NCBI RefSeq assembly: GCF_013373865.1
Contig: NC_050475.1
Span: forward strand, 15,625,475-15,689,474
Origin: Monomorium pharaonis
Taxonomy: Eukaryota; Arthropoda; Insecta; Hymenoptera; Formicidae
Direction: 5' to 3'
DNA: 64,000 bases
Shown: in pieces, positions 49,413-63,226 of the stretch
Layout: each line of letters starts with the position of its first letter
Numbering within the stretch: position 1 is the stretch's first letter
Notes under the pieces: generated by a model
What the model saw: the letters and a program-made list of their open reading frames with translations, nothing else
The model's database searches: none
Told to the model about the DNA's origin: nothing
Made by a program: the position numbers and the translations under genes

Positions 49413-49439
49413 TTATTGACACATGCTATGTGTCAATAA
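49413..49439. repeat. 12-bp perfect inverted repeat with 3-base loop
   Basis: TTATTGACACAT at 49413-49424 and ATGTGTCAATAA at 49428-49439 are exact reverse complements separated by GCT. The structure is 160 bp downstream of the long hairpin at 49138-49250. Confidence 0.9.
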
Positions 49440-51250
49440 CTACATTCTGTATACGCTACATGCGCTTTGTCGAAGTCCGATGACAGCTCGACTTGTTCCA
49501 CTGCACGTAATCCGTACTGCGCTCTCGAGAAAAGCGTACTTTTTTTTTATGCATTGATAAAGCATTGCTTTGAAATTTCTGTCTTTGTTTTTATGTATTT
49601 TTATATTATATATAATTGTATTGATATATAATTTTTTTTTCTATTTAATTATTTTATTATTTAAATTTATAACGTGTTAATAAGAGAGATTGGAAATTAT
49701 GGTATACATTAAATGACAATGGAAGCCGTAATACAAAGTATGTATAGATTTTTGAGAAAATATCCGCATCTGTATAAGTAAAAAATTCTTATACGCATAC
49801 ATTGTCATGCACATTTCACTCTTAATTTTATTCTTCTTTTTAAGAGAGAAAGAGAACTTCATGAAATTTCCATGTCTCCCTGGATTTCTCCTGGCTTTAC
49901 TGAAACAGTCGCAAGTGTGGTTTGCACTAGGTTCTCCGCGTCCAGGACTTCGATTGTTTCTTCTAGCCGAATTGAATTTTAACTTCCTTCTTTATTTGTT
50001 CCTGGTTTGTTGCTCGGTCGCCGCGACCCCCTCGCGCGATTAACCGACCGCCTCCGGCAGCGAAGCCAATTTACGTGGTGGCGGTTGGTGTTTCTTCTAC
50101 CCTCTTGCGTTCCACCGCCTTAGAAATCCTCCTTCGATATTTAACTTTACGGTCTCTCGAGCCGAGGCGGCTAAATGCCGCGAAAAGTCCGCTCCTCGCG
50201 GAGCAGAAACTTCTCGCGCGATCCCCACGAGAAGGGGAGTAAAGGGTTGCGTCCCGGAGAGTTGTAAGAAAGGGGTGCAGGTGTTTAGGTGCGCACTCTC
50301 GGTGCGGGAACCGGCGCGGCGCTCTAAAAACTTCGTAATCCAGCCGATGCCATTAGTCGACGTTCCTTTTGCGCCAGAAAATTCTTAATGACCCGTGAGC
50401 GAGGATGTATCGCGCGCGCAATAAAAAAAGAAAGAATTGAACTTGCGGAGTTTTTCTTTACAGAGTTTTTTCTAAGTTAGGGATCTCGAGTTAACATACA
50501 ATAATTTTTAACGAATTGCAACGTAAGTTCTAGAGTTAAGCAGTTTAATTAAACGTTGTTAATTATTTTGCGACCTCTCGTATTTAATATTAAAAGCAAA
50601 ATTTTATATTAATATTTTATTGATACGTTCCATTTATATTACTTGATGAACAACACGCGAGCTGTATAACAAAAATGCATACTCTCTTCGGTTTTAGATT
50701 AGCTACATACAGAATCTGCTTTGTATCAATTTTACTTCTTGCCCCGTAAAAAAAAGTTTCAGCGCGCGAGAGGTGGTTTTAAGAATTCTTTTGTAAATCC
50801 GATTATCATGATCGATGAAAGGGAAACCCATGAAACGATAGCAACTCGAGCGAGTCGTTTCTTCGCAGTAATTTCTGCTCCACGTCTTTTTTTTTCCACG
50901 ATGCACTAAGAGGGTGCTTCGCGCATTGTTTCCCGTCCGGGAAACCGCACAGGTCTGAGGACGCATTGAAGCTTAAATATAAAACCGGTCGTAACGTTTG
51001 CGGATACGCGCGGAGTGTAAAGGTGCAGAGACGGGAGGGTGGAGCGCGGGCTTTTAACATTTACGTCCTGGTTAAATGGTCCGGGAACTCCGTCAGGGTA
51101 CACGATGACATAAACTGGCACTGCTGAGGCCCAGAGTGCCACCTGGGACCCCTCTAAATCTCGTCTTATTAAGGCCCGTGCCAGTCTGAAATAGCGACCG
51201 CAGGGCATCATCGGCCTCGAACGAAGGGTGATTTCACAAAATGTAGCAGA

Positions 51251-51514
51251 TTAAGGGCCACTTCAACCAACTTCGATTAATTTTAATAGACAATTAACTT
51301 TACTATCAGTATCACCAGGAGCTCATATTCATTAAATAATAAAAAATTCCATTTATGTTAAACCTGTAAACTATATGAGGTGCTGTAATCGGTGAAATGT
51401 AGATTATAAAGAGAAGAGAAAAAATAATTGTAATCTTGTTCTAATAATAAACTGTTTTACTTTCCACGTTGGCAATTCTGCCGATTGGTGGAAATTAATC
51501 GAAGTGGTCTTTAA
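51251..51514. mobile_element. TTAA-bounded inverted-repeat element (264 bp)
   Basis: The left end reads TTAAGGGCCACTTC, then ten bases (AACCAACTTC), then GATTAATTT. The reverse complement of the right end reads TTAAAGACCACTTC followed directly by GATTAATTT. Apart from those ten bases, which partly repeat ACTTC, the 23-bp arms match at all but two positions. The core is AT-rich and non-coding. An unrelated inverted pair (GTAATCGGT near 51386 and ACCGATTAC near 51545) overlaps the right side and crosses the boundary, so the true extent could be larger. Confidence 0.6.
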
Positions 51515-52197
51515 TTTTTTTAAATAATTCTCTTTTTTTTTAGTTACCGATTACACCAGGTGTCTTAATGAAAAATTGCTTTAGAAATTACAATTATGTA
51601 TATGACGACAGACTATTTTTAAATGTACTTTTATTTTACTTCTACATATATTTAGTAAATTGTTCAAATAAACAAAAGTTATTAGTTTATGCACGGGTAT
51701 AAAATAATATAAATAGAGTAGATATTTAAAAGTACAAATTTACGTCATATAAAGTCAGCACAGTGAAATTACATATATTAAAAGATAAATTCGATATATT
51801 CTAAAGTCGATACTTTATTCTAACATTACAAAATTGGCTGAAGCTTCGTATATAAACTGATATTGTGGTTTACATAATGAAAATTTTTTTGAATCATGAA
51901 TTATAAATATGAGATGATGGATTTTACAAATGGACCGTCATCTAAATTTTACATTCAGTAAAATGTTTTCTATACAACGCGCGCGCACACGTCCCGCGTA
52001 ATATTTTTTTTAAATGAAAGCCATTGGTAGAATTATTAAAATATAACGGGGTGTTTCGCGAGAGTTTGTAAATCGAGACGGCAGGAGCGACGGATACAGT
52101 AAATTAATCGTTCGGCAATGGTAGTCGCCAGTTTCGCGATGTGATCTCGGATGTGAAACGGGAAGAAACGGTGACTCGAAGAAAACCGGAGAAAGAG

Positions 52198-52200
<3 letters not shown>

Positions 52201-52279
<79 letters not shown>
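52201..52279. repeat. (GT)39 microsatellite
   Basis: Seventy-nine bases of uninterrupted GT, preceded by a short AG repeat. In the sense RNA this is a long GU tract, a known ligand type for CELF/Bruno-class and TDP-43 proteins (family knowledge). Confidence 0.97.
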
Positions 52280-52282
<3 letters not shown>

Positions 52283-55195
52283 AAATGGGCGATGAAAGGG
52301 AGAAGGGGGAAGGACGATCGAAGTTAGCGCGCGCACAGAGAGAAACATTAATCACCTGCCTCCTCGTCTTGTATGATTAATGGCCGCTGGCAACCGTCTA
52401 ATGTCTCGGTTCGATCGTTCCAGTTGTTCGCTCGTGTACGAACAAGCGTTCCGGCGCGCGGGTGTTTTACGCCTTGAATTCGCGCTGGGAGCTTCGACTC
52501 CACTAAAACGTGGTGATTACAACGGTTAACGTTGCATAGAGTTATTCCGATTGTTACGTAGTTTCCAATCTCACACGTTCGGTGGCTTTTTCACATTTCA
52601 ATTGACATTCGAGCGTTACAGCCTACGAGAGAAGCGACTTTCTTTGTCATTCGAGGCATTCGACGTCGAAAGGCGAGTAGAAACATTTTTTGCCTTGTTG
52701 GAGGTCTAACTGAAACATGTGTCGCAAATTATATATCGGCGCAACTATGTAAATTTCAGCAGCATAAAGCACTTTGTTGTGCAAGATGATAAGGATTGTT
52801 CGTAGTAATCGACCAAGTTTCGCGCGATGTTTATCTCGGATTTACTCTGAATTATACCGTTCCCCGTGGATAATGGAGGATGAGAGATCGTGTCGTTGTA
52901 CTTGCGGGGAGCAACAAAATGGACGAAAAAGGAAAGAGGTTTTTGCAACGGTGTCTTTGATGGCGTTCTCGGCGGCACGAAGATAATAAAAGTTATCTCG
53001 CTAATGGGCGACGCATATGACACAGCATTTGAAAGCCTGTTCGTGGCCTGCGCGGCCCCATAGTCACATCAGGATGCATTTGTAGCGATTAATAATGCAG
53101 CCGGCATTAATAGTCCCAGCTTATATCGCACCAACCACGCGCACAAGTGCGCAGTATCTACTCTAAAACCTTTTCATAGGATTAGCGAAATTCTCGTACA
53201 CAGGTTACAAATACACGAATACAAATGTAATTATTATTGCACATTAATTATAATCGAGAACTTTTAGAGAGTACGAAAATACGTTTATTTTTTTCGTTAT
53301 CACGCGGCTGTTCTTTCGAAAAGTCTTTCGATTCTTAGTCGCTCAAGCCGCTTTCGAAATTTATTACGTTTCTTTCTTTGCTAATAATAAAAAATTAATA
53401 ACATTTATGCTATTAATTTTCGCAGCTCAATCTCGCCAAAAAAAAAAAAATACGATTCTTCGTACGTGAGTCCCGCAATAGGGGGGAGAGGAAAAAAACC
53501 ATTTCACCCGTCGATAAACACCCTTGCCACGATCCTTGCGAGCAACGGACTCCTCCGGAGTCGAGAAAAATTGATCTCGCGCGTAACTATAATTGCGCGA
53601 CGCCCGAACCGCAATCGTTGCGGCCGCGGCGATACGAAACATATTTCCCGAAAGAGGAAAAATCCGAGGCAACTTTCAGAGAAAACTTTCGCGGAAATCC
53701 CTATCCATTTCTCGCGGAAGTCCACCCGCCGCTACGAGCCCCGCGAGAGGGGGGGGGATAAGTTCGAACACCCCGTAAACTCCGATTCGCCCCTCTCGCG
53801 ATTATGAGGCTCCCCCCTCTCCCCCTCTTCCCGCGGAGCTATCGTGTCTAAATGAATAACGACAGATCGCCGCGTCGTGGGAATTGCGTTGCTCCTGCTA
53901 TCGCGCGTTATTGCATTACGGAAACCGCGGAGACACGCTCGCCGACGGCGGCGACGCGGCGCGGCGGACCGATAATCGAACACGCGAATTAATAACTGTT
54001 ACATCAATCAATACGCCGGCAGTAATGGGCAGCTTTTGCGGAATGGAACGAGTGCGACAGAATGGGAGGAGGAGGAGGAGGAGGAGTTTGGTCACCTGTA
54101 ATCCCTCGCGCGAGGGGAATTCCCGCGGGATCCGTGAGCGATGGCCACCAGCCAAAGGGTCGCGTTCGATTTAATAACGAGTCCGGTCCCCGGCATCTTC
54201 TTTCTCCCTTCCCCTCCCTCGATTCTTTCGCCGCTCACTCCCTTTTCGAAAGAAAGATTAACACGTTCGCACTATAGACGACATTAAGTCGTTTAATTTA
54301 TTTTTGTCTCGCATACCCGACCTCAATCGTTTGGTTTTATTATTTTTGCTCGGCTAGCAATGTCTCATTTTAAACTTATTGATAGCGAATGTGTTAAGAA
54401 AAATATTACAATGGGTGCATTCTCTGTACACATCGTATAAGTAGGATGAACTTTCCGATGAATTTGTGAACAATATTCGTGAGTATGATTTTCGACAAAC
54501 CTTTCTGTTTGGTCTATCTAAATACTGTGTTATATATGTATATGAAAGTTATAATGTATATATATGTAACATTTAATTCTGTAGTTAACGTTCTATGCGA
54601 TTAAATCTCCATGAAAATGTTGACTGAGAAAAGCCGATTTCGCGAGTAGAATATATAATGCAAACATTCCGTATATTCGTGCTGGGTTATGGGGTGGTAA
54701 ATTTGGACGAGTCGGATCGAGGGTTCACGTTCGAAATATATAGAGAAAACGTATGCAGTAGAAAATGATTCCCTGTTGACGAAATATCGAATGAAATTGG
54801 CACGCGGGACGCGTGCATTTCTATATGCATTCCGTCTATTTCTCAACGGTAGCGTCCTTGGCAGATTTCGGATTAGTTCTTTTCATCGATATGAATAATA
54901 TTCGCATAGGCACAACTGTCAAATCTTCGCTTTTCTTAACGTCACCTGCGAATCCAAATTTACATGGACTCTAATAAGATAATTGCACGCAAAATTATAA
55001 TACTTGCAAGAGCTTCGAATCGTAATTTATCAGAATTATAAATAGAACGTTTAATGATAAAAAGACATTTTCGTTTCTTTTCTTTTACGCGTGTATTTTT
55101 TTTTTTTTTTAAATTTTAATTTAAATTACACGCGTCTCTTCCTCTCTGCGCCAGTTTTGAGGGACAGGAATGTCAAAGGCATTATTCCGTTTGCA

Positions 55196-55298
55196 CCAAT
55201 ATAGATTAATGTAACTCGGTTTAACTAACTTTCTATATCTCTCTCTCTAGTTTAAAGAATTAGAGTTAATTTACGAGATTAAAGTTAATCTACATTGG
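55196..55298. mobile_element. Short inverted-repeat element with CCAAT...TAGATTAA arms
   Basis: CCAATATAGATTAA at 55196-55209 and TTAATCTACATTGG at 55285-55298 are inverted copies matching at 13 of 14 positions. Weaker similarity continues inward (TAACT.GG / TTAATCTCG). The core of about 75 bp contains a CT repeat and AT-rich sequence and no frame. It may be a small MITE or a decayed end pair of one. Confidence 0.4.
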
Positions 55299-57007
55299 AG
55301 TACAATTGGGCCAAAGACGCAACGCCGTATCACATGCGGTCCTGTCAAATAGTAGCGCGAATTGATTCGCATAGTCGACATGCCACAGCGAAACCGGGTT
55401 AAGGGGGGTCGCGTAGGTGAATTAACGTGAGCACCCTCGAAATAATCGCCCGGCGGATATCCAGCACAGAGTGAGCAGATAATCGCTTAATCGGACGCAT
55501 ATCTTACGTCATTAGAGGAGAGTATTTGCACCGGAGAGAATATGTGCCGCATCCGTGCATCCTCTAAACTATAACTAGACGCTTATGTGAATTGTTGTAA
55601 TATTTTTATTGCAAGCATATTTTGTTACAAACAGAAACGTATAGCGCTCGAAAAGGTGATGGTTCGCGCCGTATAGGTGCAAATATTTTTCATCGAAAAT
55701 AAACATTTGCCGCGGTAATTCACGGTCCCCGGTTACGCGGGTACACATTTTTCATCGACGGATAAAATCCTCTCGGTCGGCGCAGACCGGACTTCGCGCT
55801 CGGAGGCAAGTTTAAGGTCACAATCTCCCTTATCGAAAGTTTTCTCATTGTGCGCGCGAGCCGCAAGTCGCCATTTCGCGCGTCGCGCCTTTTCACAGGA
55901 CGCAATTCCATTTCTGGCGGTGTAAGTGCAGCAAGTCGGCTGGAAATACAATGCGGGAGAGAGGAACGGGAGACAAATAAAATATTAACGATAGCTTTTG
56001 CGAGCGCCGCGTATAGATGAGCAAACGTGAATTTCGCGTTACGCAAGCTCGGCGTCATCGAGATTGCGACACACAATGCTCTTTGTCCACAATAAACAAA
56101 AGTTTTTTAATCAAACTACGCCGCCAATTTGACCCTGCGTGTCTGTACATAAAGGGAATAATTTAAAAAAATCAATGAAACGCGGATAAAATCGCGCTCG
56201 CACGGCGCGAGCGGCGCGGCGGCGGGGTTTCCAAATTTCATTTTATGCGCGGGCGTTACGAAATTAAGAATTATACCATTCTTTCTATCCGTAATTTTAT
56301 CAAGCAATATTCTATTAATAATTCAGCCGTTATTGAATATAATTATATATCCGATTCGCGTAATCGCATATCGAATAACACGTATTTCGAGGCACATTAA
56401 TTTCATCGCATTACAATCGCTCGCTAATATGGGGGGCAGACTCATTCAATTTCAAGTTTCAATTACGCGAACTTTAATGAATCAAATCAAATCAAAACTT
56501 CGCGTTTTGCGCCCGGGCGGTAATAATTTACGCCGGTGAATCATTCTTAATTCGTTAATTGTACATCCCCTCCCCCCCCGCCCCCTTTTTTTAACAAGGC
56601 GTGTGATTTTTCCTGCACGTATCGTGGCACTCGATCACATATCCCTTTCGTTTTTAATTTAAGGTAACGCGATTACATTTCAATTATATTCGCCGATATG
56701 TCTCTCTTTTTATTTAATTTCTTCGCTTAAGTTAAGAGGAGATAATACGCAGTTCCGCGCGCAACTTGACTCGCGATAATTAACAGCGGCGTCGGCGCAA
56801 CGCGCGGGAAAAATGTTCAGGGATCAAACAGGAGTCTCCAATAACTCGGACGGCCTGATTGTAAAAGTTATAACAACGCCGTGTCTTTTGCGCGTTTGTC
56901 GGCGACGCGTATACGCGTATACATACAGTAGGCGTATCGATTGCAGACGTGGAATGCACGCGCGGAATGATTTCCCGCGGGAACCTCGCGTGCTCGCACA
57001 CGGAAAC

Positions 57008-57010
<3 letters not shown>

Positions 57011-57097
<87 letters not shown>
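57011..57097 (+). repeat. (CT)43 microsatellite; longest CU tract of the window
   Basis: Eighty-seven bases of uninterrupted CT, followed by GTGTGTG. In the heph pre-mRNA this is a CU tract able to hold many CUCUCU units, the motif bound by the encoded protein family. It lies in the intron between the exons for the two halves of RRM2. Confidence 0.97.
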
Positions 57098-57100
<3 letters not shown>

Positions 57101-58721
57101 TGTGTATGTAATCGCAACCTTAAAAGTATAGCGTCGAAGAGAGAGAACGTCACGCCTCGCGCACGGAAATGTTATGGCAGTTTGATTGCGATAACAGCCG
57201 CAGCTTTTCCCAAACTTTCGCGAATCGATTTTGAAAGCTTGCCATTAAATATTTGGCGTCTCTCCTTTTCTACCTCTCTCATTCTATAATAATTTATATA
57301 TAAAAAAATATCGCATATATATATATATATATATATTGTTAATTCAAAGTAAACTCAAAGTTTTACAAAATAGCGCGTTCAGAGCGGGCAGACCGACGAT
57401 GGAAATTCAACATCGGACTCCCGACGTGTGTGCAATTCTGACGAAGAAATTATTAATAGTCCCCAGAAAACTATTCCGAGATCAATTGACCGCGACGTTC
57501 GACCTTCTGCCGTGCGACTGAAATAAAGTATACGCTTCTTTTTCCGTTCGACTTTATCCCCATTTACGCGTTTGAGCTCCGTTATTCTGGCATTCAATGG
57601 CACGGTTTCCTTATTTTAGGCGTCAATAGTTTAAAATTATTGTTACATCGGTATCCCACTTCATTTGGCCTCCCTCATTAAAACTTCCGTCGCAAATGAT
57701 GCACGGGCGGGTGCTGATTATTCGTCCCAGTTTCAAATCGCCGATTTTCTTTCATCGGCTGCCAAAGCGGGGGAGGGAAGAGGGGAAGTGGCCGACTTAT
57801 TTTCGGATTTCCTCGATTTTTTTTTCCGATTTCGCTTATTTACACATCTCGGTGAGCGAGCGGATCTCGCTACTGTTTATCTAGCGGGGCGTGAAAGCGG
57901 ATTCCCTTAATCCGTTCGTCACAAAGTTGCAAATACCGGGACATCCAATATTACTCCCTCGATGTCGATATGTTCGGCGCAGCACACTTTCATGTATGTA
58001 TATTTTCTTTTTAGAATGAGAGGAGCGGAATCGACACGTGTAGATTAAAAATAGCGTAGGGCCGCTAATATCTCGCAGAGTATTCGCGCGGGGTATTTGT
58101 TAATGTTTGAGAGTGACAATATAGACATTATACTATAATATAGACATTGGTGATAGCTGTTGATACGTAGTAGATGACATAATTTCAATCGCACGATGCA
58201 CAGTATATCGCGAGGTAATATATCGCGACGGGGACCGAGTATACCTCCCTCTAATCTCTAAACAACAGTAGGAGGCAAACGCTAACAGCGGAATATGGGG
58301 AATAATGGTGGAATAATGAACAGAAGTTTGAGTGCATTCGGCGGCAATCGTGGAATGTATCGATAATAAACGTTACCCGCCTACGAGGGCCGCGGGGGAT
58401 GGGGGAGGGTATGAATTTCTCCGAAATTCACAGGGACAATTTGCGCCGGTGTGCGCAGAAAGCGGAAAATTTGTCAGATTTCGAGTAATTAATTAAATAC
58501 TGGTTTAATTAATTTTATTGTATGTTTGTAATGGACGCGCGTAAATGCCAAGGGAAGGCGGGAGCTTTTCCATTGCGCTCCGCCAACGTTTATACGACAT
58601 CGATCTACCATCGGCATTACGTTTCATCGCGTAAAACAAATGGTGAAAGAAGGAATTAACGAAATAACAAAATAACAATTTGAAATTATAACCGAATTAA
58701 TCGTAACTTAATGAGAATCCG

Positions 58722-58725
<4 letters not shown>

Positions 58726-58754
<29 letters not shown>
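58726..58754 (+). repeat. (TC)14 microsatellite
   Basis: A sense-strand CU tract, ending in CCCTCCCT. Confidence 0.93.
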
Positions 58755-58757
<3 letters not shown>

Positions 58758-61700
58758 CCTGCGAAACGAAAACTGCGCCTTGTCCGCACGATCGGCAAAT
58801 CCACAAATTCGACTGCTCTCTCGAGAACACGAAGGGACAAAAAAGACAATTGCAAAACCGTCTAACGATTATATTTCCGGAATTATCCATTCTCTATGCT
58901 TTGCGATTTCTCGCGATTATCATCGACCCGTCTGTTTATTGACGCAATTTCTGGGGTAAATGCCGACAGGACGGCATCGCGACTTCATATCCGCTCGTGA
59001 TCGAACTGTTTTCGGTCGAACGCATGCATCCCTCGAACCGGAAACGCGACCGGCAAAAATTCGAACGTCAAAATTGAAATATTTTCCGTTTTATCGGAAA
59101 ACGGATAAAAACATGCAGACAGGCGGTGTGCGTTGCCGGCGCCGTTGCTGCTTTACGTATTACACGTTGTAAATAGCGCGGGGGCGCCGTTACCCGTTCA
59201 GGGAAACGCGCGACAGCGTCGGCGGTTGCAGCTGCAGCTGCAGCGATGAGCGAAGGGGGCAGAAAGAAGTGGGAAATGCGCGCGTAGAGCCGGGCGAGCT
59301 ATTATACGGGCGGGTCTTGCGGGCCTGTAATGGACGCTGCGGATGTACGAACGTAATGGATGGAATCGTAATCCATATATTCTAAACATTATCACCGTTA
59401 TCACCTTTCCGCCTTCGCGCGCGCGCGCCTCGGCCGGCCTCCGCGATCCATCCTACTTTTAATTCACTCGGTTTACAATCCCCGGGCTTAACATTCGCCG
59501 TAATGGACTTTGCGATAATCGAATTTCTCGGTATACACATAATGTAGTAACGCGAGCCACGACGAACGCGCGAAGTATTCGATTCCTGGTAAGCATCGCG
59601 TACGCGTCAGACTCCTGAGAGGAATACGATATTTCACCGCGGTATTTAATTGGGAAAGTATTTGATATATTTGCTTGTTGCACTACGTGGCGCGTTATCG
59701 ACGCGAAGGGGGAAAAAGGAGAGATTCTAATTGCGTAAGAATGCAAGTCGATACGTAATTGCTATCTTGAAAATTTCGAATCCGTGCATAATTACCATAA
59801 AAATGATTCTCCCCCAGTGAAACGTAAGCGTAACGATAATGAGGATATCTACTTGCGGAGATGCGCTGATTTTTACCGTTATCCGTACCTCTTTAATGAC
59901 CACGGCAGGCTGTAATGATTATACTCAACGTTTCGGGAAAATTTCGCTACTCCTCGTTGCACATAGCCTTGTACGTTTCAGACATTTTTTAAAAATCTCT
60001 TTGGAAATTTTGCTCGATCTTTATCGGAAAAAGTTAATTGTTACAACGTTACGAACAGGCGAAGAAAAATATTAAGAAATGCATATCAATTACGTAACTT
60101 TCAAAAACAATTGTCTGTTTGCAAATTTCCATTTAATTGAAAAAATTTATTGGAAGAAGGAACAATCGTGAAATTACAAAAATATGGCATTATACAATCT
60201 TATTTATTAATATTGAGTTTTTTTATTAACTACTATCCTATTTAATTTTTATTAATTATTTAATTAAGACACTATTTAATTAAAAAGTTGTGGACAATAG
60301 TACTTTTTTAAAAAATCATTCAAAGCAACTAGAAAATTGAAGAACGTGCTGTTTAATGCAGTCGCATTGAATTTTTCTTTATACAAAATTTATCAACATG
60401 AGAATAAATAGCGATTCAGTTTGATTAAGGAATTTTATTTTTCCGAATTTTTATTCACTCTCGACTATTTATGCGCACCACAGGGCATTGCGCACCCCGA
60501 GGAGCACCGCTTTTGTTGACTGTAACAAAAAAAAAAACCTGCCGTAGCCTCGTTCTAGTTCAAGTCCTGCTGCGCCGTCGGCACGCGAAAAGTCTTTGTC
60601 CCAATTGGTGTATGCGTGCATCACGAATGCATCATGGTTGCATACATCTTTTCTCTCTGGAACTCACTAATTACGGAGCCGTTGTGTAAAGTTCGCTGGC
60701 GCGTGTTTCACATTCTTTTAGAGCCGCTTTCACGTTGTGTGTACCCCCTTTAGCGTTATAATTTTATTCATTATTATGGCAATTTTTTTCATTTCCTATA
60801 TGTTCGCTAAAAGATGCGCGCGCGGTAACACGAAAATCGAGAATTAATTCATCAAAGAATACACCGTGGCGCGCTTTTGTAATCTCGGCATTTACGCACA
60901 CATTACTACGCCGAGTTTTAAAAATCAGCTTGGCTTTCCGCAAATTACGTTTCTTACGAATTTTTTTTTCTTCTATGAATGAATTAATTGCTACAAAACG
61001 TAAATGTTCGCAATTTTTTCAAATACACAGAGAAAGATTGGTATATATCAAGTTAAAACTAATTAATATTCTATATCTAACAATAGCGCGTGTGTTATTT
61101 TATATATAAGGAAGACATTTTATTGTAAGAAATGTTTATTGAAACAATGATAATCTTGCTCATATATAATTTATTCGCCCTTAAAGAATTTAATTATCTT
61201 AAATTTTAGCAAAATATTGTATTATTTTTGTTTTAATATGACAGTTATGGGAAAAAACACAATATAATTGTATTAGTATTAAAAAATTCGAATTCTTGGT
61301 TTAAAAATATTATTTTCTATTCGATACTTTCTCTATTAATAAAAACTATTATAGATTAACTAATATTTTTTTTCTTCATGACAAAATTCTTTATATGTAT
61401 AAGCAAGTTATGTCAATTCAGCATTGCTTATATACAACTTTGTTTCAATATTTAATTTTTCCAAAATAAAGATATTTTCAATACAAGAATGTGCTTTTCT
61501 TCTGCGTGTACGAGAGAGAGAGAGAGAAAGAGAAAATTGTGATGTGGGAGTCGAAAAAAGTATTATCACGTTGGTTTTGCGAGCACAAACGCCTTCGCGT
61601 GTTTCCAGAAAGAAATTTCGAATGCAAGACTTCTACAAAGAGTTGTATAGAGATCACAAATTTGTTTATGTGCTATATACTCCGCGTGCCACGGTCAAAG

Positions 61701-63226
61701 GAAGCGCGATCTCAAAGCGCGGAACGAAAAAGCGTGCGGTTTGTAAGAAATGCGTCCTCGTACGTACAGTTTTATATTCCGGCGCGACGTTCCGCGATAT
61801 TGCGATTGTTTGTATTTTCTTCTTCCCTCCTCCCCCCCCCCTCTTTTTTTCATTCCTCCGGCGATGCCCGGCGCGTTTCTCCATTTTCAATTTTACGGAT
61901 TTATCGTCGCGTTAACGGCGAAGTTCTAAACTTCTCATTCGCAGTCCGCGCGCGGGTCGCGTGCAATATTGAATATTCGGAAGCTAAAACGCGCCTCGTA
62001 TGGTGCTTTCCCTCGCGTTCGTGTCCCACTCGCGAAATTTTTCATTTCTCTTCGCGGCCATACTTTCACAAGCGGAGGATTTTTTTGTCCCGCATTTATT
62101 CGCACGGACGCGCTCTTTCGATGGCGATCTCAAAGCGTGATCGAGAAATAACTCCGCGCTCAAATCAATGCCATTGTCGAAAACCGATCCGCTAATTGAC
62201 ACGGGGGACCGAGACAATGATGAAACCTGTATTGACATTTAGCAGAAAGGAGTGACTCGCGACCGATCGGCCGAAAAGCCAGCTGGGCTAAAAAAAAGTC
62301 ACTAATCCCGGCTCGCGTGTACGCGCGGCCGCATATGCCGGCCGCGCGGAGAACCGTATACACAGTTTGACCATTGAGCGCGCTCGCTCGACGGTCATAC
62401 CGGGCCAAATATTTGCATTCGCGGCATTAATGTGATCATCGGCATTGTCGGGCCAAATATATGACAATGACGGCCGGCGGTTTGACGTGAGCCGTGCGCG
62501 ATTATTAGCCCGCGGCATCGCGCTGTATACGCCTGTAAATATTGCGTGATACTGCTCCCGCGTCGTCGCGGTCACCACCGCCGTTGCTGCCGCTCGCTCC
62601 AAAGAGGCTTTTGAAAATTTACGCGAGCGGTTACTACTCCCGAGCCTTTTGGGTATCGCTCGGTATTTATGCGGCATGCCATTCCGCGGCCGCGCGCCGG
62701 CTGCTGTGTCACGAATCAATTTTTTAGAACAGCTCCCCTGGTCCGGTTATCGTAATTACGAACCGTTTTACCCGGGGATTCCGATGGCCGCTTTTACCGT
62801 GGATAATTGCCGCGTTATAAGTCTGATAATCCACGCGCGCGCGCCAGTTTTGCAGTCCGTTGCCCCGAAATATAAATCGCTTTGTCGTAATATCTACACC
62901 AATTATTTTGTAATTTCGTCGCTTGCCGAAATACCGTCGGTTTGCCGGACTCGTAATTTTCGCCGACCAGCTCGCCGTGAGTAGCGATACGATTATGACA
63001 ATTGTACAGCCTCGGACGTTAATTGCGAGGCTCAATCGAGGGATGATTTTTCGCCAAAAACGCCCGCAAACCCGTCGGCTTGAATCTCGCTGTCATTGTA
63101 AACGGAACGTAGTATTATCGACGTAAACTTATATCTCTTTATATCCTCTTAATTTTAATGACTTAATTTGTCGGAGAGGTAAAAGTTACGAGATAAAATT
63201 TTTCATGCGGAGTCAACGGATGTTTC

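Noticed and set aside
61491..62195. 234-codon open frame on +
   Set aside because: It begins in a GA repeat, has biased R/S/F composition, shows no domain, and overlaps another frame (61424-61915) of similar quality. It lies inside the heph intron without splice or start context.
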